Source of the DNA: Peptococcaceae bacterium BRH_c4a
GTDB lineage: Bacteria > Bacillota > Desulfotomaculia > Desulfotomaculales > Desulfocucumaceae
Assembly (NCBI GenBank): GCA_000961585.1
Contig: LADN01000043.1
Span: 62,001 to 126,000 of the forward strand
Direction of reading: 5' to 3'
DNA: 64,000 nt
Made by a program: the position numbers and the translations under genes. This document shows, one piece after another, positions 52,605-62,090 of this stretch. The notes below the pieces were generated by a model. It was given only the letters and a program-made list of their open reading frames with translations, had not been told where the DNA came from and ran no database searches. Position 1 is the first letter of the stretch. Each line of letters starts with the position of its first letter.

Positions 52605-54557
52605 TTATTCGTCTTTTCCAGCCGAAGTCTCTTTGGAGGGAGTGCCTTCGTTGCCTGTCAAGATACCCCTCTGTACGAAGTCTTCGCTTACGTAATCCAA
52701 GCCCAGTTTGTCTAACGTATCTTTGGTAGGAATTCCATCATTGGTCCAGCCTTTGAATTCATAATACGCATCAAGAAGCTTTTGCTCCATTTCAGGTTCT
52801 CTTATCTTCCAATGGTCATCAGGAGGCTTCTCATCAATTCTTTTTAAGCCTCTTCTTATATTAATGGCCCTAATCAGATTCCGGTTCCTGCTGGCTATCT
52901 CCCACAGTCCGTCTGCATCAAGATCCATCCCGGTCGCCAGTGAGATGAAATTTGGCAAATTATAAATGTGATACGGAGGCCTACAACCAAATTGGCCCCT
53001 AAATGACGACAAAAAGGCGCAGGTTCCGACGGCATCATCAACATAATGCATGATCTCATTCCAATCAGCAATGTTGACAGACGCTTCAACAGGCGGATCC
53101 TGACGAGGCTCCCATTCCAAAAACCATTTTTTAAACCTCTCAGGAGCTGCGACCCAACCCTCTACAAGCCTTTTTCTCTCTTCTATATCAGGCTCGGGTG
53201 TCTGGGGATACGACCCTTCAATCTGGGTGATAGCCATCTTCTCACCGGTGGCATACATAATGAAATAAGGGTGATTTACCTTTCCCAGCTTGAGCGGCAC
53301 CTGCTCAAATTTCTTAGTGGTATTATGATCAAATGCTTCCGCGCCCTTACCAATCTGACGGGCTGCCCAATAAACACCATTGGCTAAAGCATCTCCAACC
53401 CCTTCGCGCCGAACAATTTTTTCAACAAGATAGAAAAATCTCCCTGCGCCATCGGACGGGAATCCCGGCAGGTCATTGTCAGTTAAAATGCCGGCTTCGT
53501 AAAGTTCAACAGCGAAGGCCAGGACTTGCGGCGTTGAGAACCCATCCAGTCCGTACTCCTGAGTAACGCCAAGTATGTCATAATTAAACTTCAGACCTTC
53601 AAAGGCCGCCATCGCATAGGTCAGTTTGCTGTAGCATTTCTGAAAATATTTGGGCCGTCCCGGGAAGGCAATCGCTTGGTGGCAGTCCTTCGGACAGTTA
53701 TAGCAAGCCGTCCATCGAACCCGCACTCTTTCAGTGATCTCTTTCCACTGCTCTTCAACTTCTTTGGTCCAATAATTTTTGTTCCGCACACGGGCATTGC
53801 CCCAGGCAAAATTATTGACATGCCAGGAATCGTCATCCTCGCGCAAAAAAACATCCCCACAATACGGATTATCATAGATTTCCTTATACTGGCGGTTGCA
53901 TATCTCCCAAAGTTCAGCCGGTCGGGCAACATTGATGTCCTTTGTTCCACGAACAACTATCGCCTTTAATTTTTTATCTCCCATGACCGAGCCTACCCCG
54001 CGAGAGGCGCTGGAGTTAGCGTGTTCGATGCTGGCCATATAGACCCTGTTTTCACCGGCCAGGCCGATAGCGGCCACCTGGGCCTTGGGGTCCTTCAACT
54101 CCTCCTGAAGGAGCGCTGCAGTTTCGAGAGCGCCTTTCCCCTGCAAATGAGAGGCATCGCGTAATTCTACCTTGTCATTGTTTATCCACAAATAAACCAG
54201 ATTGGGGGACTTGCCGCGAAAGATTATTTTGTCGTAACCGGCATGTTTCAGTTCCGGTCCAAAAAATCCTCCAAATATTGAATGTGAATAAAGGTTCGTC
54301 TGGGGATTAATGGTATTGACAACGGAACGATTGGCGCCGGGAACAGGTGTGGCATGTAATAGAGCACTGCTGAATATTAGCAGATTATCAGGAGAAAAGG
54401 GTTCAACTTCAGGGGGAACCCTATCCCATAGTATCTTCGCAGCAGTACCCTGACCCCCCAGATGAAGCTCGGTTAATCTGGGGTCGGTTTCTACCCTCTC
54501 AATGTTCCCTCGTGATAAATCAATTTCTAAATTATACCCTGTCTCTGCGTACCTCAT
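52605..54557 (-). CDS. bamB: BamB: tungsten aldehyde-ferredoxin-oxidoreductase-family benzoyl-CoA reductase active-site subunit
   Basis: 650 residues, colinear with Geobacter BamB as I remember it: N-terminal MRYAETGYNLEIDLSRGNI, LLIFSSALLHATPVPG, LVYLWINNDKVELRD and HVNNFAWGNARVR. The 4Fe-4S ligands CYNCPKDC are at about 284-291 with a later Cys near 514 (VGTCAFLSSF). It holds a bis-metallopterin tungsten centre and reduces benzoyl-CoA to the 1,5-diene without ATP hydrolysis. The order bamB, bamC, bamD matches the known cluster; bamG, H and I are absent from the window. RBS GAGGGG precedes ATG 54557. Confidence 0.94.
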   Translation of the reverse strand: MRYAETGYNLEIDLSRGNIERVETDPRLTELHLGGQGTAAKILWDRVPPEVEPFSPDNLLIFSSALLHATPVPGANRSVVNTINPQTNLYSHSIFGGFFGPELKHAGYDKIIFRGKSPNLVYLWINNDKVELRDASHLQGKGALETAALLQEELKDPKAQVAAIGLAGENRVYMASIEHANSSASRGVGSVMGDKKLKAIVVRGTKDINVARPAELWEICNRQYKEIYDNPYCGDVFLREDDDSWHVNNFAWGNARVRNKNYWTKEVEEQWKEITERVRVRWTACYNCPKDCHQAIAFPGRPKYFQKCYSKLTYAMAAFEGLKFNYDILGVTQEYGLDGFSTPQVLAFAVELYEAGILTDNDLPGFPSDGAGRFFYLVEKIVRREGVGDALANGVYWAARQIGKGAEAFDHNTTKKFEQVPLKLGKVNHPYFIMYATGEKMAITQIEGSYPQTPEPDIEERKRLVEGWVAAPERFKKWFLEWEPRQDPPVEASVNIADWNEIMHYVDDAVGTCAFLSSFRGQFGCRPPYHIYNLPNFISLATGMDLDADGLWEIASRNRNLIRAINIRRGLKRIDEKPPDDHWKIREPEMEQKLLDAYYEFKGWTNDGIPTKDTLDKLGLDYVSEDFVQRGILTGNEGTPSKETSAGKDE

Positions 54558-54663
54558 TTTTAAACCCCTCTAAGTATTTTTTTAGCCCCTTCCGGGCATC
54601 TACCCAGACATGGCCTTCAGCCGCGCTGCATACAGTATTTCCTCAGACAATAAGTTATTTAGT

Positions 54664-54800
54664 CTAGGTAAATTATAAAAAAGCCGCTTGCTAATTAATA
54701 TCGCTAGAAAGGATGGAAAAAGGTTAAAGAATAGTGTTAATCCCTTGGGGTGAGCTATGTCACCCGGGTTAGTTTTTGAAAAGAAGAAGGATTTTTTTAG
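54664..54800 (+). repeat. Dispersed intergenic repeat, copy C
   Basis: Nearly identical to copy A over its first 90 bases, with an intact hairpin GGGTGAGCTATGTCACCC (about 54748-54765) and ending GAAGAAGGATTTTTTT. It lies between the divergent bamB and sigma-54 regulator genes; the rest of the 54558-54931 gap is A/T rich and I see no clear promoter. Confidence 0.8.
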
Positions 54801-54931
54801 CTGGTGGATAATATAATACCACCGATATATTGGACTTTTCAGAAATTGTCGGATGAGAAAAGGGACTGCCGCCCCTGGACGCAATGCGTCCTTACAAAAC
54901 CAAAACAGGCGAACTCAGGGGAGGGAGAAAT

Positions 54932-56296
54932 TTGCACAAAAACCTGATGGAACATCTGGGTAAGCTTGGGCGGGCAGTTCTGGATTTATCATCGGAGGGA
55001 ATTCTTCTCACTGATCTTGAAGGCAATATTATCTATACCAATAAATCCTATGCCGAGATATGCATGCGTGACGGGCAGGAACGGGTAGGGCAGAATATAT
55101 TGCAAACCAACCCATACGGAGCGATTACCGAGGTGTTATTGACCGGCAAATCGGTAATTGGGAAAAAACATGCCTCCTTCGGATCTAATGTCGAAGTTCT
55201 TTCCAATGCCTTCCCTATTTTTATTGAAAACCAGATGGTTGGAGCAATTGTTTTTTTCCGTGAAATTGGAGAGGCGCTAAAAATATTGGATGAGTTAGCC
55301 AAGGCCCGTGAGGATGTAAGAATACTGTCCAGTAAGTTGGAGCAAATTGAGCGCACAAAAGATGATTTCAATGCGATAATAGGCCGAAACCGGCAATTAA
55401 TAGAGGTTATAAACCTGGCCCGGCGGGTTTCTAAGACAGATTCAACCGTACTTTTAAGGGGGGAGAGCGGAACGGGTAAACAGTTGTTTGCCGAAGCCAT
55501 CCATAATAGCAGTAAGCGCCGCAATTTTCCCTTTATCCACCTGAACTGTGCAGCTATTCCCGATAATCTCCTGGAAAGTGAATTTTTCGGCTACGAAAAG
55601 GGATCTTTTATGGGAGCCGGTCAGAGAAAAACAGGGACCTTTGAATTGGCCGACCAGGGGACTATTTTTCTTGATGAGATTGGCGATATGGATTTAAAGC
55701 TGCAGGCCAAATTGCTGCAAGTACTCCAAAGTGGTGAATTTCGCCGTTTGGGAGGGGTAAAATTAATTAAAATCGATGCCAGAATAATTGCTGCGACCAA
55801 CCGGGATTTAGAAGGGTTGATTAATGAAGGTCACTTCCGCAAAGACCTGTACTTCAGGCTGAATGTTGTCAGCATAGAAATTCCGCCATTACGGGAGCGC
55901 ATTGATGACATCCCAATATTAGTCCGGAATATGCTGCCCAGGATAAGTCGCCGGGTTGGCAGAATAGTAACCGGGATTGAAGATGAGGCTTTGGCAAAAC
56001 TTGAGCAATACCACTGGTTCGGCAACATCCGTGAACTGGAAAATATTCTTGAAAAAGCGATAACCCTCTGTAACGGGGAAAAGATAAAAGCTGAGGATAT
56101 TTACTTATCTCTCCTGCCTTCCCCTGAATCTAAAGCCATCATGCCACTGGAAGAATTGGAGCAGCTAATGATTACCCGGGCACTCCAGAAATTTGGCACT
56201 TCCCTGGCTGGAAAAAAAGAAACTGCCAGGGTGCTAGGTGTTTCCCTGACAACATTATATAATAAACTAAGAAAAATGGGAAAATTGCAGAAATAA
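54932..56296 (+). CDS. Sigma-54-type regulator (PAS, AAA+, Fis HTH) with altered GAFTGA loop
   Basis: About 454 residues. PAS domain about 20-110 (LSSEGILLTDLEGNIIYTN), coiled-coil linker, AAA+ domain with Walker A GESGTGKQ near residue 178 and IFLDEIGDM, and a Fis HTH. The loop that contacts sigma-54, usually GAFTGA, reads GSFMGA (Met about 227). The TTG at 54932 is preferred with GGAGGG six bases upstream. It precedes a sigma-54 promoter driving the ubiD cassette and is its most likely regulator; the altered loop raises doubt about classical activation. Confidence 0.85.
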   Translation: MHKNLMEHLGKLGRAVLDLSSEGILLTDLEGNIIYTNKSYAEICMRDGQERVGQNILQTNPYGAITEVLLTGKSVIGKKHASFGSNVEVLSNAFPIFIENQMVGAIVFFREIGEALKILDELAKAREDVRILSSKLEQIERTKDDFNAIIGRNRQLIEVINLARRVSKTDSTVLLRGESGTGKQLFAEAIHNSSKRRNFPFIHLNCAAIPDNLLESEFFGYEKGSFMGAGQRKTGTFELADQGTIFLDEIGDMDLKLQAKLLQVLQSGEFRRLGGVKLIKIDARIIAATNRDLEGLINEGHFRKDLYFRLNVVSIEIPPLRERIDDIPILVRNMLPRISRRVGRIVTGIEDEALAKLEQYHWFGNIRELENILEKAITLCNGEKIKAEDIYLSLLPSPESKAIMPLEELEQLMITRALQKFGTSLAGKKETARVLGVSLTTLYNKLRKMGKLQK

Positions 56297-56303
56297 CAAA
56301 TTG

Positions 56304-56387
56304 TTGCAAAAATTGCAAGTCCAAATTAATACAGCAAATTCACCAGGGGTTGTCTCTTCAAAGGGCCAACCCTTTCATATTTTGCAA
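56304..56387 (+). promoter_or_regulatory. TTGCAA repeats upstream of the ubiD promoter
   Basis: Three TTGCAA boxes at 56304-56309, 56313-56318 and 56382-56387, the last about 53 bases before the -24 box at 56440. Spacing is compatible with an enhancer site, but the motif is short and may be chance. Confidence 0.35.
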
Positions 56388-56439
56388 CTACCGACAGGGG
56401 CATCCGGTATAGAACGTGCATTTTAAAAGGGAAATTACC

Positions 56440-56455
56440 TGGCATAGTTATTGCT
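56440..56455 (+). promoter_or_regulatory. Sigma-54 promoter of the ubiD cassette
   Basis: TGGCATAGTTATTGCT, perfect -24/-12 spacing on the plus strand, 90 bases upstream of the UbiD start. Unlike the promoters at 23506 and 40796 it has no GGACA-N18-TGTCC site. Confidence 0.8.
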
Positions 56456-56544
56456 CAAGGCAAAGAACAACTGGGGCTCTAAAAGTAACCGCGGAGTTTG
56501 CAGTAAGGTAATGTTAAACGAATACGAGGAGGTAGATTGAAGAC

Positions 56545-57962
56545 ATGCGGCAGTTTATCAAGGAGATTGAGAAAAGCGGGGACTTGGTCCGGATTAAAAA
56601 AGAAGTGGACTGGGATATTGAAGCAGGGGCGGTCAGCCGCCGGGTTTACGACCAGTACGGTCCTTGCCTGTGGTTTGAAAAAATCAAAGATTACCCGCAA
56701 GGACACACCATCCTTAACGGTCCTGTAGGTACCTGGAGGAGGGTGGCAATTTCAATGGGACTGGCTCCGGACACGCCGGTGCGGGAGATTTATGCGGAAT
56801 ACGAGAAACGCATAGACGGGCGGGTCAAGCCAAACATTGTGGACCGTAAAAAAGCTCCCTGCAAGGAAAATATTTTCGTCGGAGAAGAAGCTGATATATA
56901 CCGGCTGCCGGCTCCCCTGATCCACGAAGGCGACGGCGGGCGCTATATTGGCACCTGGGATATTGTTGTAACCAAGGACCCGGACACCGGCTGGACTAAC
57001 TGGGGAATGTACCGGTTTATGGTGCACAATAAGAGATTTCTTGCCGGCTGGCCCCAAACCACCAGTCAGTTTGCAATGATGTTGAACGAAAAATACCTTC
57101 CCAAGAAGCAAGCCATGCCCGTAGCGCTGGTCCTTGGTTCACATCCCGTCGACCACATGATGGCCACCGCTCCTTTCAAGCCTGGCGTCAGTGAAGCCGA
57201 AGTGGCCGGGGCTGTACGGGGGAAACCGGTGGATCTGGTGCGCTGCGAGACCTGCGACCTATTAGTGCCGGCCGATGCGGAAATAATAATTGAGGGGGAA
57301 ATCCCAATTGACGCTATAGTGCCGGATGGTCCTTTTGGTGAATACCCGGGCTACCGGAGCGGCACCATGGCGGAAGGCGTAGCTTTCAGGATCAGGGCCA
57401 TCACACACCGGAACAACCCTATTTTGAGCATGACTGCCCTGGGTGCTCCCGTTGATGACAGCTCAATTGCAGCCTCACTGACCGCAGCGGTGGGGATGAA
57501 AAAGGGCCTGCAAAGGCGGGGATCGAGGTAACAGATGTATATGTGCCGCCGGAAGGGGTTACCCACCTGGTGGTGGTTGGTGTAAAAAAAGGCGGTATCG
57601 AGGTAACCAAGAAGGTTCTGGACTTTTTTATCGCAAGGCGGGTAATGGTTTCCAAGTGTATCGTGGTTGACCAGGATGTGGATGTATTTAACATGGGACA
57701 GGTGATCCATGCCTTCGTCACCAAATGTCACCCGGGGCGGAGTATATTGGTGGAACATTTTGAAGGAAAGTCCAACGCGCTTACACCCTGTTATGATGCA
57801 GAAGAACGGCGTATCCTCAAGGGAGCGTTTGCGGCCTTTGATGCCACCTGGCCCTTGGAGTGGCCAAAGGAAAACATCCCGCCAAGGGCAACCTTTGAAG
57901 ATATTTATTCCGAAAACACCAAAGCAAGGGTACTTGAAAAATGCCTTGAATACGGTCTTTGA
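56545..57962 (+). pseudogene. UbiD-family (de)carboxylase, reading frame broken near 57513
   Basis: About 472 codons are expected in two frames. The first part (56545-57531, MRQFIKEIEKSGDLVRIKKE) holds the prFMN site: IIIEGE and GPFGEYPGYRSG acids with an Arg in WGMYRFMV. At 57511-57516 CAAAGG lacks one A: adding it restores KKGLQKAG, running on in the second frame (VTDVYVPPEGVTHLVVVG) to 57962. A single-base deletion in an A run is either a sequencing error or a real frameshift. Related enzymes are aromatic acid decarboxylases, phenylphosphate carboxylase and proposed benzene carboxylase. Followed by a small protein and a ligase fragment. Confidence 0.85.
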
Positions 57963-58003
57963 TATTTGACGAAATAAGCTAAAATTTAGGAGGCGAAGAT
58001 AGG

Positions 58004-58294
58004 ATGCCTAAAGAATATCTTACTTATGTCCGTAAATATGCAGATCTTCAAAATGGTGTGCGTAACCTGTTTATCAAGGACTTGACACCGGGTCCGCGAA
58101 AATATGACACGAAACAGGTGAAGGCCATGATAGCCCGTTCATCTGCGGATTTACCGGAGGGGGACATACTCTGGGTGCGTTCCGAAATGGGTGTGCTGGA
58201 TCCAGATCCATGGTCTATTAAAATTTTAGAGGACCTGCCTGATTATGTGGAGGGACGTCCCTATTCCGACATCTTTCTTGCATTAGGTTGGTAA
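58004..58294 (+). CDS. Small protein of the UbiD cassette, unknown function
   Basis: 96 residues (MPKEYLTYVRKYADLQNGV, then RNLFIKDLTPGPRKYD) with a strong RBS (TTTAGGAGG) and no Cys, signal or membrane segment. It does not resemble the zinc-type small subunit of VdcD/BsdD that I recall. Its place between UbiD and ligase fits an accessory subunit of the carboxylase. It could be unrelated. Confidence 0.6.
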   Translation: MPKEYLTYVRKYADLQNGVRNLFIKDLTPGPRKYDTKQVKAMIARSSADLPEGDILWVRSEMGVLDPDPWSIKILEDLPDYVEGRPYSDIFLALGW

Positions 58295-58325
58295 AAATTT
58301 TAAAACCGAGAAAGGTGATTGGGTA

Positions 58326-58754
58326 ATGTATTATGACGCATCCATGGAAACAGCAACCAGTGAAAAAATGGAAGACATCCAGTGGCAAAATCTAAAGCAA
58401 TTGCTGAACAAGGCTTACCTCAGCAATTCCTTCTATAGGGGCAGGTTTAACGAACAGGGAGTAACGCCGGAAGATATCCGCCTTTTGGGTGATATAAACA
58501 AGTTGCCGTTCACATCTAAACTGGACTTCCAAAAAGACCAGGAGGAAAACCCTTCCTTTGGGACCAATTTAACTGAACCGTTTGAAAATTACGTGCGCTA
58601 CCACCAAACCACGGGCACCACGGGAAAGCCCTTAAAATGGTTGGACACCAAAGAAGGTTGGGCCTGGCGGATACGCTGTCAGGCTCACGCACTGGCGGCG
58701 GCAGGTGTTACAAACAGGGATATCTTACTTCTGCCCTTCAACTGCCAATCATAG
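58326..58754 (+). pseudogene. Truncated phenylacetate/benzoate-type CoA ligase (PaaK family)
   Basis: 142 residues of an N-terminal PaaK-like region (NKAYLSNSFYRGRFNEQG, KLPFTSKLDFQ) with the AMP-binding start HQTTGTTGKPLK. The family needs about 430 residues. The frame ends NCQS after LLLPFN, where it meets the 3' end of the chemoreceptor gene, so the rest has been replaced by the neighbour: a rearrangement has removed two thirds of the ligase. Confidence 0.8.
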
Positions 58755-60347
58755 CCTGAACCTGCTGGCCAGAGTTTCCAGTTCGTCAGCCAGCGCCGCC
58801 AGAGCTTGGGTGGTGGAGGAAACCTCCTCCATGGTGGCGTTCTGCTGCTGGGCTGTTGCAGCCAAGTCTTGAACCGATTCTGATATCTCCCCGGACGCCG
58901 CAGCAATGGACTGAATTTCCTCCACAAGGTTCCGGGCGGCATCCGATATGTTTTTGAAAACCCCCTCCACCTCTCTGACGACCGATGCCCCCTTTTCGGC
59001 CTGGGCCGAGCTCTCATCCATACTCTTTACCGCCCTTTCGGATTCCTGCTGTATGGTGTTGATTAGCCCCTGGATTTCTTTTGAGGCTTCCGAGGATTGT
59101 TCGGCCAACTTCCTCACTTCTTCGGCGACTACAGCAAAACCGCGGCCCTTATCCCCGGCCCGGGCGGCCTCTATGGCGGCATTGAGAGCCAGCAGGTTGG
59201 TCTGATCCGCAATGCCCGTAATTAATTCAACTATCTGGGATATTTTTACGGAAAATTCGTTAAGACCATGTATGGTATCCCTGCTTCCGGCGACAGCGTT
59301 GTTGATAATCATGATTTGGCTGCTGATCTTCTGCAACCCCTTATTGCCGTCTCCTGCATGCCCGGCTGCCCGTACGGCGGACCCAGATATGTGCTGCGCC
59401 CTTTCAGCCACCTGTTCCGCGACCGAAGCTACCTGACTTATGGTGGAGGTGGTTTCGGATATGCCGGCGGTAACGTTTTCCGCGCTTTCCGAAAGCCCGG
59501 CAGCGGATTCCGTAACGGTCCGGGACTTTTCTTGAAGCTGCGCCACCATTTCTTTCACTTTTTCGTGCATGGTGTTGAATGAATCCGCCAGCCGCCCGGA
59601 CTCATCGCGGGATTTTACACGGATCTTCGCCCCGCTGAGGTCGCCGGAGGCTATTCTGGCCGCTCCCGCATCGACCAGCGCTATGGGCGCCGTTACCCTG
59701 CGGGCTACAATGTATATTACAACAATGCCGAAGATTACTAGGGCGACAACCAGAATTGTTGAGGACTGTATAACCTGCTGGACCCTGGATTTGTTGAGAT
59801 TTTTATTATTTTCAAGGTTCTGGGAAAGAATATATGCGAAAGCCTCTCCGGATTTAGTTGGGTCGATATTTGACAACTCCACGTCAGACAGCAGTTGAGA
59901 AAGATTCTTCTCCGCCGCCAGGCGTTCGTCACCTTTGGCGTCCTCCCTGGCCCTGACCAGGGAGATTATCTTCTTGGATATATCTTTAAACTCTGAGGTT
60001 TTTATCTGAAAAGAGTTGAAAAACTTAATCTCATCCTCTTCTTTAATAAGGGAAGCAATCTTATTCTGCAATTCGTCTCCGGCTCCAACGAACTTATAGT
60101 ACCTCACCTCATCAGAAGGGTTCCCCCCGATGATAAAAGCATTTAAGCTGCCCGAGGCCTGGCTGTAGCCGGCCATGGCCATACCGGTCAAAGCGTAGGC
60201 GCGAACCTTCTCGTCTATTAGTGAGGCGTAGTTACGATCAATGTCTTTCATGCTGTTTATCAGATAAAAGCTGGTAAAAGCTATCAGTAATAATACGATC
60301 CCGAACCCCGCCAGAATTTTGCTCATTATTTTAAACCTGAATTTCAA
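58749..60347 (-). CDS. Methyl-accepting chemotaxis protein (4HB sensor, HAMP, MA domain)
   Basis: 532 residues. Membrane helix 1 at about 10-30 ([17 protein letters not shown]), a periplasmic four-helix-bundle sensor to about 190, helix 2 ([18 protein letters not shown]), HAMP, and the signalling hairpin tip [20 protein letters not shown]. No C-terminal CheR/CheB pentapeptide. The gene is intact and inserted among gene remnants. It might sense an aromatic attractant, as several receptors next to degradation genes do. Its 3' end overlaps the truncated ligase frame. Confidence 0.93.
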   Translation of the reverse strand: MKFRFKIMSKILAGFGIVLLLIAFTSFYLINSMKDIDRNYASLIDEKVRAYALTGMAMAGYSQASGSLNAFIIGGNPSDEVRYYKFVGAGDELQNKIASLIKEEDEIKFFNSFQIKTSEFKDISKKIISLVRAREDAKGDERLAAEKNLSQLLSDVELSNIDPTKSGEAFAYILSQNLENNKNLNKSRVQQVIQSSTILVVALVIFGIVVIYIVARRVTAPIALVDAGAARIASGDLSGAKIRVKSRDESGRLADSFNTMHEKVKEMVAQLQEKSRTVTESAAGLSESAENVTAGISETTSTISQVASVAEQVAERAQHISGSAVRAAGHAGDGNKGLQKISSQIMIINNAVAGSRDTIHGLNEFSVKISQIVELITGIADQTNLLALNAAIEAARAGDKGRGFAVVAEEVRKLAEQSSEASKEIQGLINTIQQESERAVKSMDESSAQAEKGASVVREVEGVFKNISDAARNLVEEIQSIAAASGEISESVQDLAATAQQQNATMEEVSSTTQALAALADELETLASRFRL

Positions 60348-60493
60348 AATAATTCCTCCCCTTATAATCTCCTGGCAACCAGCCGGGTATTTTTCTTAAC
60401 GATATGAATATTCTTCCATAAGTATTATATTTCGGCATATATATCAAAAACCCTGCATATATAAACAAATTACTTGAAGCTTGCGGGGAAGAA

Positions 60494-60627
60494 TTACTGT
60501 TTTATTTCGGCCCAATCCATGATGACGGCCCCCATCCCCACCAGCACGTGTTCTCCCAGTTTGGGTGTGTAATATAGCTGTCCTTGCCGATGGAAGGGCG
60601 TTTCCCCTCAAACTTGTAAATAGCCAA
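60494..60627 (-). pseudogene. Remnant of a gamma-carbonic-anhydrase-like (PaaY/YrdA) gene
   Basis: From TTG 60627 the frame reads AIYKFEGKRPSIGKDSYI, the N-terminus of the hexapeptide-repeat carbonic anhydrase family. After a gap and frame change it ends KLGEHVLVGMGAVIMD, AEIKQ and a stop at 60494, a fragment of the repeat region. The middle (over 100 residues) is missing. Nothing else readable lies between 60348 and 60760. Confidence 0.55.
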
Positions 60628-60759
60628 AGCCTACAGTCCCTTTAAACGCCAGTATTCTGCAAATCCGTTTCCTGGGTCTCCACAGCCAAGGACTTTTGAA
60701 ACCGCCTCTCTTTCTGGCAATAAAAATAACCGCCTTGCCGGCGGTGCCGTCTTGCAGAC

Positions 60760-60830
60760 GGCGGAATCCAGAAGCCAGAAGCCAGAATTGTGACAGCCTG
60801 CCTTAAAAGCGACCCTCAAGCGACCCCGGA
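60760..60830 (+). repeat. Short dispersed repeat, copy 2, with AGAAGCC tandem units
   Basis: Matches the 18181 copy: GACGGCGGAATCCAGAAGCC, a second CCAGAAG unit, AGAATTGTGACAGCCTGCC, AGCGACC. Upstream are small hairpins (CCGCCTTGCCGGCGG; CCGTCTTGCAGACGG). No gene between 60628 and 60980. Confidence 0.55.
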
Positions 60831-60982
60831 GTGACCCCAGAAAAACTCTGGTTTGCATAAAAATGCTTTGGTGCTTCAGCGCTTTAATGCTTTAATGCGT
60901 CATATACTTTCCTTAACGACAAAAAAGCGCTCATGCCGAACGCCAATTTGTATCTTACTCAACACCTGTGACGGTCTCTCTG

Positions 60983-61335
60983 TCAACCGATAACACCCTT
61001 GGTCACCAGTTCCTGGTATTCCCCTTCCGGCATCCCCATGCAGTCCTTGAAGAAAATCTCGTTGTGCTCGCCAAGGCAGGGCGCCGGCCGGTCCAGCACC
61101 GCCGGTGTCTCCGAAAGGTCGAAGGGCGGCCCCTCGTAGTGGAAGGTACCCATCTTCGGGTGCTTGATCGCGCTCCAGATTTTGCGGTGGGTGTACTGCG
61201 GGTCGGTGTACAGGTCCTGCACCCGGTTGAATATCCCCTGGTCCAGGATTCAATCTGTTCATGACGGCGACCAGGCCGTAGCCGACGCCGATAAAGTCAA
61301 TGTAAGGGCCGTAAAGCAGGGACAGCATGCCGCCC
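60983..61335 (-). pseudogene. Remnant of a class III (CaiB/BaiF) CoA-transferase
   Basis: C-terminal part in one frame: QDLYTDPQYTHRKIWSAIK, then FDLSETPAVLDRPAPCLGEH and EYQELVTKGVIG before the stop. Upstream, in another frame, GGMLSLLYGPYIDFIGVG and YGLVAVMNR is a central piece of the same family. A deletion of roughly a hundred residues and a frame change join them. Its left partner is the end of the ubiX-like gene, so three rearrangements meet here. Confidence 0.7.
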
Positions 61336-61843
61336 GGATAGGTGATTGAGCAGGTCGTCAATGGTTTCCGGGTGGTTGTAAAAGGCCGGCATGGGAGGGA
61401 CAAGGCAGGCCCCAGCACGGGTCACGGTAAGCATGTTTTCCAGGTGAAATAAGGCTCAGCGGGGTTTCCCGGGGAACAACAACCACCTTTTTGCGCTCCT
61501 TGATCATCACGTCGGCAGCCCGGATGATCAGATTCTCAGCGAAGCCGTGGGCTATTCCGGCCAGTGTTTTCATGCTGCAGGGGACTATTGCCATGCCGAC
61601 TGTATTAAATGAGCCGCTGGCAATGGAGGCGCCCATGTCCTGCAGATCATGCAGGCAGTCCGCCATTGATTTTACTTCCTCTACGGAATATTTTGTCTCC
61701 AAGGCGATGGTCTTTTCCGCCCACTTGCTTAACACCAGATGAATCTTATACCCGGAAGAATGACGCAGTGCTTCCAGTAACCTTATGCCGTAAATTGCGC
61801 CGGTGGCGCCGGTGATGGCCACGATTATACGCTGCCTGTCCAT
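61336..61843 (-). pseudogene. UbiX-type flavin prenyltransferase, frameshifted
   Basis: N-terminal 130 residues are typical: RIIVAITGATGAIYGIRLLE, SMKTLAGIAHG, KKVVVVPRETPLSLI. At about 61446-61449 an extra base (the T run in CTTATTTCACC on the minus strand) shifts the frame. Removing it gives HLENMLTVTRAG ... PPMPAFYNHPETIDDLLNHL as in UbiX. The last residues are replaced by the CoA-transferase remnant. UbiX makes the prenylated FMN needed by UbiD, so cassette and helper decay together, or both carry assembly errors. Confidence 0.78.
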
Positions 61844-61973
61844 CTAAATCCCCCTTAATCGGCCAGTTTTAAAAAAGTCAGCTTCCCCAAGACCACCCCC
61901 AGAACTTAATAGTCAATCTCCCACATTCTCTGTTTCTCCCTGCCTCTCCTTTCCTCTCCCCTCTCCGCCGGTT

Positions 61974-62075
61974 TCAGCCGTTCTTTATACTGACCCCGAT
62001 AAAGCCTTGCCCGGAATATAGCAGCTGTTTGGGTTCAAAAGTTTTAATCATGTCAAGGAACGTGTCACGGTTTTA
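61974..62075 (-). other. Short orphan coding remnant
   Basis: A minus-strand stretch reads NRDTFLDMIKTFEPKQ then LLYSGQGFIGVSIKNG and a stop, with an in-frame stop just upstream. It looks like the C-terminus of some lost protein; I do not recognise it. The rest of the 61859-62090 gap is pyrimidine-rich and shows nothing. Confidence 0.25.
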
Positions 62076-62090
62076 CAGCGGATCGATTTC

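Noticed and set aside
52605-54557. Ordinary aldehyde:ferredoxin oxidoreductase
   Set aside because: The protein matches BamB along its length as I remember it and is followed by bamC, bamD, bamE and bamF genes.
54600-54884. A 94-residue minus-strand gene between bamB and the regulator
   Set aside because: It crosses the dispersed repeat copy C and shows no family features.
57511-57543. Programmed frameshift in the UbiD gene
   Set aside because: No slippery heptamer with a downstream structure is apparent; a lost A in a short run explains it, as error or mutation.
60760-60830. CRISPR array from the CCAGAAG tandem units
   Set aside because: The units are seven bases long, only about three occur and there are no spacers.
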